DNA of 64,000 nt, taken from positions 682,001 to 746,000 of the forward strand of contig JAUFSD010000024.1 in NCBI GenBank assembly GCA_033030425.1, given 5' to 3'. The number at the start of each line of letters is the position of its first letter. Position 1 is the stretch's first letter. The notes under the pieces are model-generated. The model had not been told where the DNA came from. It did no database searches and saw only the letters and a list, made by a program, of their open reading frames with translations. The position numbers and the translations under genes are program-made. Source of the DNA: Verpa conica. Its lineage: Eukaryota; Ascomycota; Pezizomycetes; Pezizales; Morchellaceae. Shown here piece after piece: positions 47,752 through 60,866 of the stretch.

Positions 47752-49224
47752 ATGATTCAGCCATGGTCAATATCGCGGCTGCTGCTGAGGCAGTCATTGT
47801 CTGGGAGTAATATACTCAATGGGAAACTAAGCCCTGTCTCTGTCTCGAATACACTTAGGTTCACATCCACCCGGACTCGGACCAGGACCCGAAAACCCAC
47901 TGTTGAACCCGAATCAGTAGTGGTTGAGGGGGAAGCACCGCAGGAGGTCGGTTGGAAGTCTCAGATGATTCAGCAGGTTGAACGTACTGGCCAGGGCAAG
48001 TCTTTTAGAATGTATGTAGTAGTTTCTTTACATTCACCCTATTTTACTATAGTACTAATCGAAACATTTCCCACGCTGTAGGAGAACCTATAAACCTCGA
48101 ACCCCAGGTCTTCGTCACTTGAAACGCCCAGTAGAAGATCATATCTGGAAATACGGACCCTATCTCCCTCTCACTTTTGCAAAAAAAGGACAGGCGAAAG
48201 GAGGTCGTAATAACTCTGGTCGTGTGACTGTCCGCCATCGTGGGGGAGGTGCCCGTCGTCGTATCCGCACCGTTGATTTCCACCGTCTAGAACCAGGCCC
48301 TCAAAAGGTTGAGCGAATTGAGAAGGATCCCGGGCGCTCCGGCCATATAGCACTCATCATAAATGAGGCCTCTGGGAAGAAAACATATATCCTAGCAGCC
48401 GATGGTGTCCGTGCTGGTGACACCTTACAGAGCTATATGGACGGTGTACCACAAGAACTGATGGACGCTATGGGTGGCCGGATCGATCCTGGTATGTTGG
48501 CAGCGAGAACGTGCTGGAAGGGTAACTGCCTACCGCTGCATATGATACCGATCGGGAGTATCGTTCATGCTGTGGGATCCAAGGCGGGTGGCCCAGCGGT
48601 ATTTTGTAGATCTGCAGGGACGTATGCTAGTATTGTGTCGAAGGATGATAGGACAAAGACTGTTATTTTGAAGCTGCAGAGTGGTGAGGTAAGGAGGGTG
48701 AGTAGATGGGCACCAGCAACGATTGGAGTCGTGAGCAATCCAACGTGGCAACATAGACAGCTTGGAAAGGCTGGGAGAAGTAGATGGCTCAATATTAGAC
48801 CTACTGTCCGTGGTGTGGCGATGAACGCGGGTATGTTAAAAATTGTTATGCATATCTGTGCATATTATTTTCTTGAATCTTGTATGGGTAGATAAACTAA
48901 CACTACCTACCCCTAGCCGATCATCCCCACGGAGGAGGGAGAGGTAAAAGTAAGGGTAATAGGCATCCAGTGTCTCCGTGGGGTATTCCTGTAAGTATTA
49001 TCCTTTCCACTCCATACATGCTTCACCAGATGTTTTTGCTTATGGTCGCTTCCCGCTTTTTAATAGACGAAATCCGGATACAAGACTCGTACGGTTTTCC
49101 GTCCTCTAATTTTTACACTCATTATTACTGACCCTAACAAATATCAGGTCGACCAAAGAAAGTCAATAAATATGTGGTCACGCCCCGCCCTCGCAATCAT
49201 GGTAAGAGGAGAGCCAAGAAATAG
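47752..49224 (+). CDS. RML2: Mitochondrial large ribosomal subunit protein uL2m
   Basis: Five exons, 47752-48011, 48082-48830, 48917-48990, 49067-49088 and 49148-49224, give 393 residues. The N-terminal about 50 residues are rich in Arg, Ser and Thr and lack acid, as a mitochondrial targeting sequence would. The core has the bacterial L2 signatures: [35 protein letters not shown], and near the peptidyl transferase centre [22 protein letters not shown]. The end is [11 protein letters not shown]2 contacts 23S-like rRNA and is needed for subunit joining. Exon 4 has only 22 nt. The neighbour across the promoter is the LYR protein. Confidence 0.95.
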
Positions 49225-51106
49225 AGCATCAGTATACTGTTTGGGGTATTTCCGTTTTCGGAAAGACATTTTTCTTTCGTGGTACATACTTTCCCCTACG
49301 CCTGAGGCCCTCGTGGCTTTGAATTAAGTATTGAGAGATCTGGTTTGGGTAGACGACGTTAGGGGAAATAGCCTCATGGCACCAACCAAAATCCGAATTT
49401 TGTACAGTATAATATGTAAGCAGAGATGACGTGAGAGCTTGGTTGGTTCTCAGATACCTTATCGAATGGCGATGGGCCCACCCTCCCCTGAATGCAGGCG
49501 ACGATTCGAGCGTTACACCCCTGGGGCCTACCGGTAAATATAAAAGCATCTACACTCCGCTGCCTGCCCCGTGTAGATGCTTGTATCTTGTCGTCCCAAC
49601 GTTTGAATTGGAACCTAATAGGCATTGCCGTATCGGCGTGTTCTTTTCGCGAATTTTTCTTTTCCTTTTCCTTTTTCTTTTCCTCCTTTTTCTTTTCTCC
49701 CTTTAATTTCCCTATCCCCTTTTCCCTCTCTTGATGCTGCAATTCAGCCCATCGTGGTGCGAGGTATAGCCCCCACAAGGCAGATCGTATATTCCCGGAG
49801 TAGCCGTTGAGGGTGTAATAATGGGCCCAAGTGCCTAAGGCAAAAGATTTTAAGCTTGGAGTCTTATTTATTTATTTTTCTACATCTTGAAGGGTTGACA
49901 GTTTGGATGAATTGGTGACTGGCGGCAAAGAATTGGTTGGGGGGTTGCCCCCCCAAATATTATCGGTAGCGACGGATGCCAATACTTTACCTTAGCGGGT
50001 GAGACACCGAGTTATCTGCGTATCATATCAAGCGAACCGTTTACAGTTGAAAGTAAACAGAGGTCCATGTAATATTCTTACTAAACCCCGGCAGCATGGG
50101 GATCCGGCACGCGTAAGGGCGAAGGGAGACAAGGGTAAAGTAAACGAGTTTCAACAGACAAAACGAAACCCTTATGCTTATAGTTAGTGATTGGCAAAAG
50201 GTAAGAGAGAGGTTTCTGTGCAACATGCAATGCCCCTCATCCTCTGCCAATCCATCTCGCCCTCTGGGAGGCTCTGTCTTCAGCCCACTTAGAGCTGGAG
50301 TAGACTATGTAATCTAGAATGTTCTTTATAGATTTACAACCACGAGGGTGTGGACGAGGGTTTGCATCGAGAGTATGCGCGTCTCATCACACAGCCTCTT
50401 TACCCCTACAGAATTGTTTTCTGATAACTACCAATACCACATACGGCGGTGTGAGTGAGTGTGAATGCGGGTAAGTAACCACGATGCGCCTATGCCTACA
50501 ATAGAAGCTTTTCTCTTTCATCCTGATATCCCCATTTCAGTCTTGAGGCTTGCAATGATCCGATTAATATCATAACTATTCGTGCGGTTCATTCAGCCCG
50601 TTTGATCGTTCTTTTACGCACCCCCCCCCCTCTCATTCCATCCATCCACGTCCCGAGTTCCTATCCATTTAGAGAGCCTTAATCCCATTTCCGGCACTCC
50701 AACTTTGGCCTTTTTCCTGCACACAGCCGTTTGAACTACCAAACGTGGAAGCCCTTACGAGGAGGTCCTGTTGCACTGTATTGGCTCCCTGATTCCATAG
50801 ATCTTTGTGTTCCCTTCTCGGTGACTCAGTTCGTACGGCATCGCTTGCGTTGCTTCTCCCGGACTTCGGAGGCGTCAAGTCCGACTCTTCTCAGGTCCAC
50901 CCGCCGCGTCTTCCAACACTCGCCACTTCCTTTGTACCTTAACCCAACCCGCTACTACCGCAGGTAAGGTACCGCCGGCGCCAGCAGTCAGCAGTACAGT
51001 ATAGAAGCCCATCTACCCACATTAACCACCATAGAGACCAGCAACAGGGTGTCTACTACCACAAATCCTAGCCCCCAAAAATAAAACAGCACTCGGGCTC
51101 GCCCGA
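49225..51106. other. Intergenic region and leader of the Zn2Cys6 gene
   Basis: No gene is visible. A pyrimidine-rich stretch at 49645-49735 and a run of nine C at 50622-50631 stand out. GGGGGGTTGCCCCCCC at 49940-49955 is a short perfect hairpin. The last few hundred bases, C- and T-rich, are probably promoter and 5' UTR of the regulator gene. Confidence 0.5.
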
Positions 51107-54062
51107 ATGAACTCCAGTAATCCAGCCGTCGCCAGTTCCAGTTTCGATTTCTCGGAGGAATTCAACTTTGCTGACATGTCTACTTCTTTGCCAACGCCTT
51201 CTCCCAGCAGCGGTAGCAATAACGCGAGTGGGGATAATAACGGAGCATCGGCGACGGAGGTTCCTCGTCCGAAAAGAATAGCTTGTGTGGTTTGTAGGAA
51301 AAGGAAACTTCGATGCGATGGCGCAAAACCAAGTTGTGGGACATGTGCACGGCTGAGTCACGAATGGTGCAGTTTTCACCATTCGCTTTTTGTTGTCATT
51401 TGCGAGATATGAGCTGCGGGAGACTGACTGGACGTTGCCTTGGTTGTGTAGTGCATACGATGAAATCCGAAGAAAGAGTGGGCCAAAGAGAGGGTATGTC
51501 AAAGCGTTGGAAGCACGGCTAGGTGTGTTGCCCTACCTACTTTTTTATCTAGAAGTTGATCATGATGTGTCTCGGTTCTGACATCGACCGATCCGGTTTT
51601 GAAGCTCAGGTAGAAACATTGCTCAAGGAGAATACTACCCCAGAACCCACATTGGCGGCTGCAGCAACGACGGGTTTTGTAAACCAGCTGGCAAACCCTC
51701 CAAGTTTTGGGTCCGGCGACCCCACGATACATATTCCTAATAGAGATGATGGCGTTAGTGGCATGCTCAGTGCTTCAGAAAGATATTATCTTGGAGCTTC
51801 CCCGAGCCAGAACTCGTTTGATTCGAGTTCACCGATGATGGATATATCTATGCCCATGTCAAGTAATATGTTAGACGAGACACCGCTTCAGTGGGAATTA
51901 ATTGCGATGGGACTCGAGGAGCCCCTTCCAGAGCAGCCTATTGTGGATGCTTTGTATGTGACCTTTTCACCTACACCTTAAGTTATAATCACATACTAAC
52001 TATCCTCAAAGACACCGAACATATTTCGAAAAAGTCCATCCATGCATCCCAATCATTCACAAAGGCAGATATCTCGCTGGTCTAGACATGAGCCCAAATA
52101 TGCGACCACCGGTTTGCTTACGATACGCAATGTGGACAATGGCAGCCTCAGTATCGGAGGAGTACGGCCATCTTCAAACTCACTTCTACAAGCGGGCCCG
52201 TAAAGCAATAGAGGAGACAGAGCTGAAGGGGCATGGAGAAAGTATAATTTCTGTTGCGTCTTCACAGACATGGAGCTTGATTGCGTGTTATGAATTTAAA
52301 CTCATGTATTTCCCGCGTGCATGGTTGTCGACTGGGAGAGCTGTGAGATTGGCACAAATGATGGGGATGCATAGGCTGGACGGTGTTGGGTTAGATGTGA
52401 AACAGTGTCTACCAGCGCCGAAAGATTGGACTGAGAGAGAGGAACGAAGGAGGACATTTTGGATCGCGTTTTGTGTTGATCGATACGCTTCTATCGGAAC
52501 TGGCTGGCCCATGACTGTCGAAGAGAAAGATGTGCGTGGAATTCTCCCTCGTCGCTTTCGCGCTCGAGTTTAAATGCTAATTATTACATAGATCTTGACA
52601 AATCTTCCGTCAACAGAAGAAGGATTTGATCACGGTCGGCCCCAAAAAGGCATGACCCTAAAGGAAGCCATGACAGCTGACGGTGCATCAAAGCTATCGC
52701 CCTTTGGAGGTGTCTGTCTTATGGCCTGTCTTTTTGGACGGAACCTCATACATCTACATCGACCAGATGCGGATGAAAAAGATGGTGACATAAACGGAGC
52801 TTTCTGGACTCGCCATAGGCACATGGATAACATACTCCTCAACATTACGCTTTCACTTCCGCCTCACTTCCGCCTTCCTAATGGCATCAATGATGCTAAT
52901 GTTGTCTTTACTAATATGAATATTCATACCTCAACGATTTGTCTACACCAAGCTGCTATATTCAAAGCGGATAAGAACAGGATGCCGGCTTCGGTATCGG
53001 CTGATAGCAAAATTAGGTGTATCACTGCTGCGGCGGAGATTGCATCAATCATGAGAATGGTTTGCCATCTTGACTTATCAGGGGTAAGTTTTTGAATCTC
53101 GGTTTCGTGGACTTAGAGCTCATGGACAACCTAGATGAATCCTTTCATTTCCTTCTGTCTTTATGTCGCCGCTCGTGTTTTCGTTCAATACCTGAAATCT
53201 CGCCCTAGAGACGAACAAGTCCGCGCATCTCTCCAGTTCCTCCTAACTGCGATGGGTCACCTCAAGAAAAAGAATCCATTGACGGAATCCTTCCTGGTAC
53301 AGCTAGACGTGGATCTAACTGGCTCTTTGGATGCTCCTCGGAACGTCAACAAATTTCCATACAGCCTAAAAAAAGGCCAGGTAAGCCTGGATGCTAAACC
53401 CCAGAATTTTTTGAGTTGCAGCTGATATACTGAAATTTTAGGGTGATCAGATCGAGCTTTACCCAGGTCCTAACGATTGTGTGAACATCATGATGCCCGA
53501 AGTATCTGAAGTCAACGAAGGAGATCTTTCTACGATCACTAATAACTGTCCTTGCATGCCTCCCGAAGTCCGATCTATTATTGAGCAGCGTGCAAGGATG
53601 ACACAGCCTACTGCAGCCCTCGTGAACGAATTCCAAGGGAAAATCCCGCACATATGCCCATACATGCCTCAAGAAGTCCGATCATTCATAGAAGTGTGTG
53701 CAAAAAAGGCTGGGATTCAACCAGAATACAACGCTTGTCCCCAACCCCACAACACACACTCAGATAACGGCCAATCCCCCGCATCAATGGACCTTTCAGA
53801 CAACTCACAGGGTATGACACCGAGTTCTCACGCAACACCGAATCAAGCGGGGTCTAACTCAAGTTATTCCCCGCTCAATTTCAACGATCTGGGTCATGTG
53901 CAGGACTTGAGTGGTGGAAGCCAATACAGCATACCAAAGGATAATTGGGAATCGGAATTGTTGGGACTAGATTCGTCATTTGATGATACGCTGGGATCCA
54001 TGTCGAGTCAGAATTTTAGTGAGTATTTTGTGGAGACTTCAACGCTGATGAGGGAAGCCTAA
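51107..54062 (+). CDS. Zn(II)2Cys6 transcription factor with fungal-specific regulatory domain
   Basis: Seven exons: 51107-51366, 51452-51522, 51605-51953, 52012-52531, 52592-53083, 53135-53380 and 53442-54062, total 852 residues. The binuclear zinc cluster has cysteines at 60, 63, 70, 77, 80 and 87 (CX2CX6CX6CX2CX6C), followed by the linker RRKSGPKRGYVK and a short coiled coil (ALEARLAQVETLLKE) for dimerisation. Intron 1 splits the codon of the sixth cysteine. The fungal-specific domain covers about 290-640, with TGRAVRLAQMMGMHRL and EERRRTFWIAFCVDRY. The C-terminal 200 residues are Ser-, Asn- and Gln-rich and probably activating. A CPxMPxEVRSxIE unit occurs twice near 665-725. Target genes cannot be predicted; neighbours are unrelated. 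Confidence 0.92.
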
Positions 54063-55414
54063 TTAGGGGGACTGGTTTTCCCTTTTTACAGGCGCGCGGG
54101 GGAGGTTTTTAGTTGATCAACAGCGCGGGGCGGAATTGGAGTTTTTTTCCTTTCTTTCTTTTTCATGAATACAAAGGGGACTTTTTTTTGTTAGGCGGTG
54201 AGGCTGAGGCATGGATATTTGGGTTTTGTTTTTGTTTTCCTTTCTTTCCTGATTTGGGGGTCTATGCTTTTCCTCTCTGCCCTAGACCTTTTTATAGGGC
54301 TTGCATTTTTCCATATGTTTACGGCCGACGAGCCTATGGAGCTCATCTTGAGAATCCCTCTTTTTTTCTTTCATTTCTCTTTTCCCCCCTCCCACCTCTT
54401 TGGTGGTCGAAGTGTTGCGAAATAGATTGATGTATATAGTTTAATGATGTAAAAGTCTTCAATTATAGGCTTTGAGTTGTGAATACTGAAGATATATGTA
54501 ACCAATCACTGAATCCATGGTTCCACCTCCATGGTTTTATAGCTAAATACATGTAGTACCATACATAAATTGATGCATATGTTGGCCTGAAAACGCCTCA
54601 ACACCTCAAAACAATACTTGAAATGAATGCAGATTTCGACAATAGGTTCGGTATATTAAGATATATCGTGAAGTATCTAAAAAGAAGAAAAATACCTGCT
54701 AAGAAAATAATACTGGAGGATCAACACAGGTTAAGTGGGAGGGCAGTACAATAGATATTTACAAACTAGACTTGTTTGATATTTCTTACCAAAAGCAAAA
54801 CCTGTACACTCTAGCTGGCCTTAATTCTCGCCGCGCTAGTTACTTATGTGTTCGAAATACCATAGTCTAAGGGCTTCATGTATTTATGATTAATTTATTT
54901 TACTTATGTGTTGATAATTGATACTTTCTTATGGTATATGTATAATCTTCTATCACACATCCCACCCCATGTACATACCATATTTATGAATGGGAATTAA
55001 TCCCCTATTCCTACGGGCTGGCTTGCCCTAGGGGACAGAAATGAGGGCCAAGGAACATCTCATAGCAGGGTTATGCCTGTAAAGAGTTGCAATTTGCTCT
55101 ATGCGCGAGAAAAGAAAAAATGTAACACACTATATTTGCTTACACCGAGCCTCCGGGTGAGGAGTTACGTAATTGGTGGATCTACCGGAAGCGTGAATGG
55201 TATTACTCATGTTATCGTTTTTTCCCGGGTTCTTACTGCAAGTCAATGATCGCTGTTGCAGATTTCATTTTTGAGACCCAATGGTTATTAGTCCTATCAT
55301 AAAGTAGGTCACAATTCAAAAGGAGACTTGCTAGTAGATATATCTTGATGTCTTGTACATTGATAATGTATGTGCACTAGCCAATTCGATACGCCGGTGT
55401 GATAGCTGGTAGGT
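54063..55414. other. Intergenic region
   Basis: Begins with T-rich sequence, the likely 3' UTR of the regulator gene, then becomes AT-rich. One TACATGTA site lies at 54548-54555. No gene is visible. Confidence 0.5.
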
Positions 55415-56282
55415 CTATTTTCTCGCAGCCAACTTCTGCTCCACAATTCTCTCTACGATATTCTCCAACACTCCACTCCCGTCTCCACCACCCAGATAGG
55501 CCTTCACCTGTTTCTACTCCCGGAGCCTCATTAGCACCAAGTAAGGGGGTAAATAAAAACAAGTAGATGGGAGGCTCACCTCAATATACTTCCCCGTCAT
55601 ATCGACCTCCACGTTAACCTCCTGACCAACTTTCTTCCCCACCGTCACAACCTTCTCTTGCGTATAGGCCACTAGCATCACCTCGAACCACTCATCTGTC
55701 ACAGCAACAACTGTCAAGCTTGCCCCATCAACAGTCACGTAGCCCTTCTCAACAACATACATCAACACCTCCACATCCCTCGGTTTGAACCTAAATGTGA
55801 GTGCGTTCCCATCTGGTGTGATTGATAAGATAGTAGCGGTGGTATCGACATGCCCTTGTACAAAGTGTCCACCGAAGCGGACATGGCCAGCGACTGCACG
55901 CTCAAGATTGACGGTCCCACCGACGTCGAGAGAACCGAGGTTTGTGCGGCGAAGGGTTTCGGGTGCTACGCCGACTTTAAATGATGTACTGTCGAAAGCG
56001 GTGATGGTGAGGCAAGTTCCTGGTGGTGTTAGTGGTGTTATAGTAGGGTTGGGGTTTGTAATGGAGGGGAACCGTTGACAGAGATGGAATCGCCGAGGTG
56101 TGCGTCATTGAGGATTTCAGCGGCGTCGGAAATGGTGAGGGAGGTTCCGCCCCCGCCAGTTGCGGTGTCGTCCTGGGGAATGAGAGAGGAGACAACTAGA
56201 CGTGGCTTGTCAATGGCTTGTAGGGCACGAGTGAAGGATGTGGGGACTTGCTTCCGATAGTCTCTACGATTCCTGTAAACAT
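55415..56282 (-). CDS. RIB5: Riboflavin synthase alpha chain
   Basis: Four exons, 56252-56282, 56073-56195, 55580-56019 and 55415-55507, give 228 residues. The two lumazine-binding halves are both present: MFTGIVETIG at the start, GTCLTITAF in the first barrel, and YVTVDGASLTVVAV in the second, with the linker LRRTNLGSLDVGGTVNLERA and HFVQGHVD. The enzyme makes riboflavin from two molecules of 6,7-dimethyl-8-ribityllumazine in the cytosol, as a homotrimer. The first intron (56196-56251) has a GC donor (GGAA then GCAAGT); no GT-AG option keeps the frame into IVSSLIPQDDTATGGGGTSL. Another oddity is a 31-nt first exon. It stands alone, with no other riboflavin gene near. Confidence 0.95.
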
Positions 56283-58106
56283 CTTGAATTTGGGGTTCTT
56301 ACGTATCGGGTGAAAGATGTTGCTGGTTCATAGTGATAGCCACTATTTTATGTCTGGGACTGTAACAAGGGTCTAGTTTTCGGGTTCCTTGGCATTTGCT
56401 TTTGTTATATCCACCGGTAATACTTCAAGTATTCTCTTCTTCATCAACAAGTCTGGTCTCCCTTATCAATGAGTCTTCTCGTTTTCTTGACATATCTTAA
56501 ACTAACACTTCAATTATCTAACTGTCCCTAAATACTATATGTACACATACGGGTATTTTGTTTTTCTTTCCTAACCCTCATAGATGCCACATTCTATATG
56601 TATATATATATCAATTACTATAGACCTACATGTCTGGTATTAAATTCGAGAGGGTTTTAACAGTCCCGCCATGAGTCATGGGTGAATCACCAAGTGTCAC
56701 TCGTATACTCTTACTACATGAAGTGTTTTAAGTGAGTATAGGCCTGGTACGTACCGTATGAAGTAATGTGTATAGCTATATTTTTTGAGGTGGAACCTCT
56801 AGCCTTGAAAGGCCTCCCACAGGTGAATGACTTTCCCAGGGTTTGCATCAGCGCTTTTGTATATATATATACATATAGCTATTTAGATAGAGTATCTCTA
56901 AGTCTAAATCATGCTTTTGGCCTTGTCTTCTAGAGATACTCGTGGGAAGGTATACTGTCAACCTTATGCTCTCTTCAGCTATGACCATACCCGAAAGAGG
57001 TTAGTATTTAGGCCTCATGATATAACATTTACATCTAAATTAAATCATCTCCTTGGTTAATTTAAGAGCGTACCAAATGTTTACCACTTACTCTATAGCC
57101 ATCTATATCGTATTTATGGTTAGTCTTGGCGGGATTGTATGAGGTAAGTGGACGAGTGAGAAAATATGACTAGGGTAGACATCCCGTTCTGCGTTTAATT
57201 ATGATCTCTCCCTATATGTTCTCAGCTATCTCCATACTAGTTTTGAGTACTGGTTGAACTCTAGAGCCAAATAATTCACCCGGTTTACTAGTATAGCTAT
57301 TTCTACCTCCCTGAAATCATTATGGGTGAATTAGGGGTCGTGCAATGGATACTAATGTTGAAATAGAAACTTTGGTCTTTGTATTGTTGCACTAGGTACT
57401 ATTACTACACAAGACTTTCTCTGGCCATCTTTTTCCGATAATATTTATATATCCTCATAGCCTGAGCAGATACTCACGAAGGTTTTGGTTAGTAACCCAA
57501 AGAACCAAAGAGTCCTGATTTTCCAATAGAATCCTTCCGGGAATAGTCTTACTACCTATATTAAATAACCGGCCAGGAAATTGTGTTACTGCTCATCCTA
57601 ATACGATACATGAGGGTAAACTAGTAATTTCAATGGTGGAGTCTTGAGGGGACTAGTCTCCGAAAGATAGCCTTACATAATACAACTACTACGGGGGAGG
57701 GTGGAGGTGGAAGGGAAATTCTAGTGTTGACTGCTCTAGGCTTTTACTAGGTCTATAATAGTAGTACTGTAGAGTATGTACGTTCGACCATTAACCTCGA
57801 GTGATCTTCCGTGATCGCCTTTCTTTAGACACCGGTAAGCACCACTGAACAAGAATATCTATATGCCGCATCGAAGAGATACCGCCAAAAATCCCCTATA
57901 TCGTGGTCACATCGTCTGGCAGAACTCAACTCATGGATAGAGAAAAAAAAGACTTGAAATTCCGCCCCGTCCCCCGAGAGATGATTCTTTTGTATTACAA
58001 AAAAAGAAAGAGCCCACTTTTTCAATCATGATATTCGTAGTCTCCTTCCTCCACCACCCGTTTCCACTAACTCCAGCATACTCATTTTTTAAGTTAAGAA
58101 AAACAA
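56283..58106. other. Gene-free AT-rich region
   Basis: About 1.8 kb between RIB5 and RPS26, both on the minus strand. The left end is the RIB5 promoter and the right end the RPS26 3' flank. TATATATATA tracts occur at 56600-56612 and 56862-56874. No gene, RNA or long repeat is visible. Confidence 0.5.
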
Positions 58107-58787
58107 TTAAGCGGCAGCGGTCTTGGCGGACTGGTTGGGGTTGACCTTCTTGCCGTCCTTGTTGTACCGGATCCTTGGGGGGGGGGCACGGTTGCGACGA
58201 CCTTCTCGAGAACGGACACTGTAGGTTGTTATTAGAAGTTAGAAATGGGAGGGGGGAGTATATGAGTGTACGAACCGGACAATCTTTCCGTGAATAGCGC
58301 AGGAAACACAGTATTGTAGCTTCAGGTACATCTTGGGGACAGTGTATTCCTGGAAGACGGAGGCATCACCGATATCACCTATATTTTCAAAAAGAACTGA
58401 TCAACATCCCGTGCTAACACCTCCAAATATAGCCAATTCCCATTGCAAATCCCCCTCTCTAACCCCTCTCATACCACACGCAATAACCAAGTGGAGAAGG
58501 AAAAGCGTGGGGTGTACATACGGATTGCGGCAGACTCGACCATGTTGCGGATGGTGAATCTCTTGATGGCCTTATCCTTGGGGGTACATCTGGAGCAGTT
58601 GGAGCAACGAATGGGCTTAACGTGGCCGCGACCCTTCTTGTTACGGCCGCTGTTTATTTTTTCTCCGAATCAGCAACCAATCCTGTCATTATCTCCCCCT
58701 GGCATATTGTCCGATATACGCTTCCATTTCCCTTTCTACCTAGTGTATATGGGGGAAATCGTACTTGGAAGCTCTCTTCTTAACCAT
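58107..58787 (-). CDS. RPS26: 40S ribosomal protein eS26 (RPS26)
   Basis: Four exons, 58765-58787, 58522-58649, 58276-58378 and 58107-58218, give 121 residues. The zinc-binding cysteines are 23, 26, 74 and 77 (RCSNC and QYCVSC). The conserved motifs [12 protein letters not shown] and [15 protein letters not shown] are present, and the end is AKTAAA. eS26 sits at the mRNA exit channel and contacts mRNA upstream of the start codon. As in many ribosomal protein genes the first exon is very short (23 nt) and the introns are relatively long (115 and 143 nt). I looked for snoRNA C/D boxes in the introns and found none. The open frames on the opposite strand here are shadows. Confidence 0.97.
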
Positions 58788-59401
58788 GATTGCGGTTTTT
58801 GTTGGATGTCTAGTTTCCCCCCCTTCGAGTCAGCACTTCCGCGGAACCGGGCAGCAAGGCGATATAGACGTACGAGAAGGTTTAGTCGGCGGGTTCGTAG
58901 GGGGTTCTCGTGGTCGGCAGATTGTCGTGAAGTTGGTAGTGGCGTTTGCTGGTCCCCAATAACTTTTGGCAGGGTAGCTCTGGCGGGTTGCTGTGTGTAG
59001 TGTGTGTGACCGTGTGGCGGGGGCTGTAGCCCTAGTCAGGTGATATGCGAATGGGTGAGATGGTAGAGCAGAGTACATGGACATTGGCTATTTACTCTCG
59101 ACTGTTTTGTATATTGGTATTCGGAGGTATTGGGACGCAGTAAATACTGCAAATAACTGCTCTGCCTATAGGAAGGAGCTCCTAAAACGTAGAGTACATG
59201 TAGGGAAAGCAATGTTAAACACTGGTGATGGAAACACTCCACTCAGCGCATATCCCATCCCGGCTGCCCCTCCACGAAGCTGCAACTTTTGGTCTTGGCA
59301 AGCCCACACATCTCTCCCCCACCATCTATCAAAAAACCACCCCCCCTCAAACATCGTGTCTCGAAACCCGTAAACTCGCTTTCGAATCATTCACCGCAAT
59401 T
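58788..59401. promoter_or_regulatory. Divergent promoter of RPS26 and eIF3m
   Basis: The 614 bp separate two translation genes that point apart. One TACATGTA site lies at 59195-59202. The right end, C- and A-rich, is the probable eIF3m 5' UTR. No classic ribosomal-protein promoter box was recognised. Confidence 0.4.
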
Positions 59402-60866
59402 ATGGATACCCCTGCAATAAACACCCTCATGGTCGAGGGGTCGTTCGATGGTAAATTCCACTGGAACTCTGTTTAGTGGAAACTAAAGGCTAACGTGGTA
59501 GACCAAATCCTCGAGATGGCCCAATACATCGACACACGCAAGGCCCAGGGTCTCGTAGCAGAGTTAGAAGGTCTTATCGAGGCTGGTGAGAAGGAGACAG
59601 CGCTGAAGAAGATTGTTGATGCGAGTAGCTCACTTTCTTCTGCGCCGGAAAAGGGTAGGCTTGGCTTGGCTGATATATAAGAAGTTTTGGTACTGACATT
59701 AAACAGAATATATCCCAGCCTACAATCTTTTAATCCACCTCATCCGCAGCTCCCCGGAGCTCCCAAACCTGCTACCTACAATTCTACACAACCTTTCTAC
59801 CCCTCCACCCACGTCCCCCCATAACGGTCCTTCGTTGTCGATTCATGTATTGTCAACAATCTTCAATGTTCTCCCTACAAATAGCAAGCTACGATACCCT
59901 GTTTTCCGAGCGACGCTCAAGCTTGTTTCTGAGTGCGGGATGTACGAGACTTTAGAGCCTCAGTTGAAGAATGTTGAAAAGTTTGTTGGTGAATGGGAGT
60001 CCTCACCGGAGGAGACTAGGGATTTATATCTATCCATTGCTGACATCGCCGAAAAGTCTAGCGATGACGAGTATGTCCCCTCAATATAAATTAGAATATA
60101 ATTTAAACCCAACTAACATATAAATAGCCAATTCTATGCCTTCCTCTTCAAAGCCCTCCAGACAATCCCTTCCAGCGACTCTTCCAGTGAAAAAGCCCGC
60201 GAGCTCGCCCTCCGCCTCGTCAAAGCCGGTGTCAACCTCCCCTCCCGCCTCGAATTTGACGACCTAATCGCGCTTGATGCCGTTCAAAAACTAGCCGGCA
60301 CCGATCCAGAAGCGTACGCCCTCCTTGAAGTCTTTATTGGCGGTGATCTCGAAGACTATGAAGAATTCAACGATGAGCACGACGGCTGGGTTGATGATAA
60401 TGGTTTGCCCCCTAGAATTACTCTATATACTTCCTTACTAACTCACACAGGCATCGACCACCCCACCGCATTCGGCAAAATCCGTCTTCTCACCCTCGCC
60501 TCTCTCGCCTCCTCAGCCCCCAACCGTGAACTTCCCTACAATGTCATCGCCCGCCGTCTCCACATTCCTAGCGAGGAGGTCGAGCTCTGGGTCATTGACG
60601 TAATCCGTGCCGGTCTCGTCGAGGGTAAACTTTCACAGCTCAACCAGACGTTCCTCATTCATAGGTCCACATACCGTTCTTTCGGGAAACATGAGTGGGA
60701 AGAGGTTGCTGGTAGACTGGATATATGGAGGCAGAGCTTGAAGGCGATCCTAGAGACTGTCAGGGGTGCTAGGGAATCGGTCGTTGAGCAGCATGGAAAG
60801 GAAGTACAGCAAGCGGGGAATGCGGTCGAGAGGGCAGGTGGAAGGTCATTAGAGGTTGAGGGTTAA
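59402..60866 (+). CDS. Translation initiation factor eIF3 subunit M
   Basis: Five exons, 59402-59450, 59502-59654, 59707-60070, 60128-60402 and 60451-60866, give 418 residues. Helical repeats fill the first 220 residues, then a PCI domain at about 230-370 (FYAFLFKALQTIPS; TFGK-type KIRLLTLASLASSAPNRELP; EEVELWVIDVIRAGLVEGKL). The C-terminal helix QSLKAILETVRGARESV follows. eIF3m is part of the PCI/MPN octamer of eIF3 that binds the 40S subunit. The length matches the family. All four introns are 48-57 nt. The COP9 subunit 7 family is related, but the sequence order and length fit eIF3m better. Confidence 0.93.

Noticed and set aside
58379..58764. Possible intronic snoRNAs in RPS26
   Set aside because: No paired C (RTGATGA) and D (CTGA) boxes and no H/ACA structure were visible.
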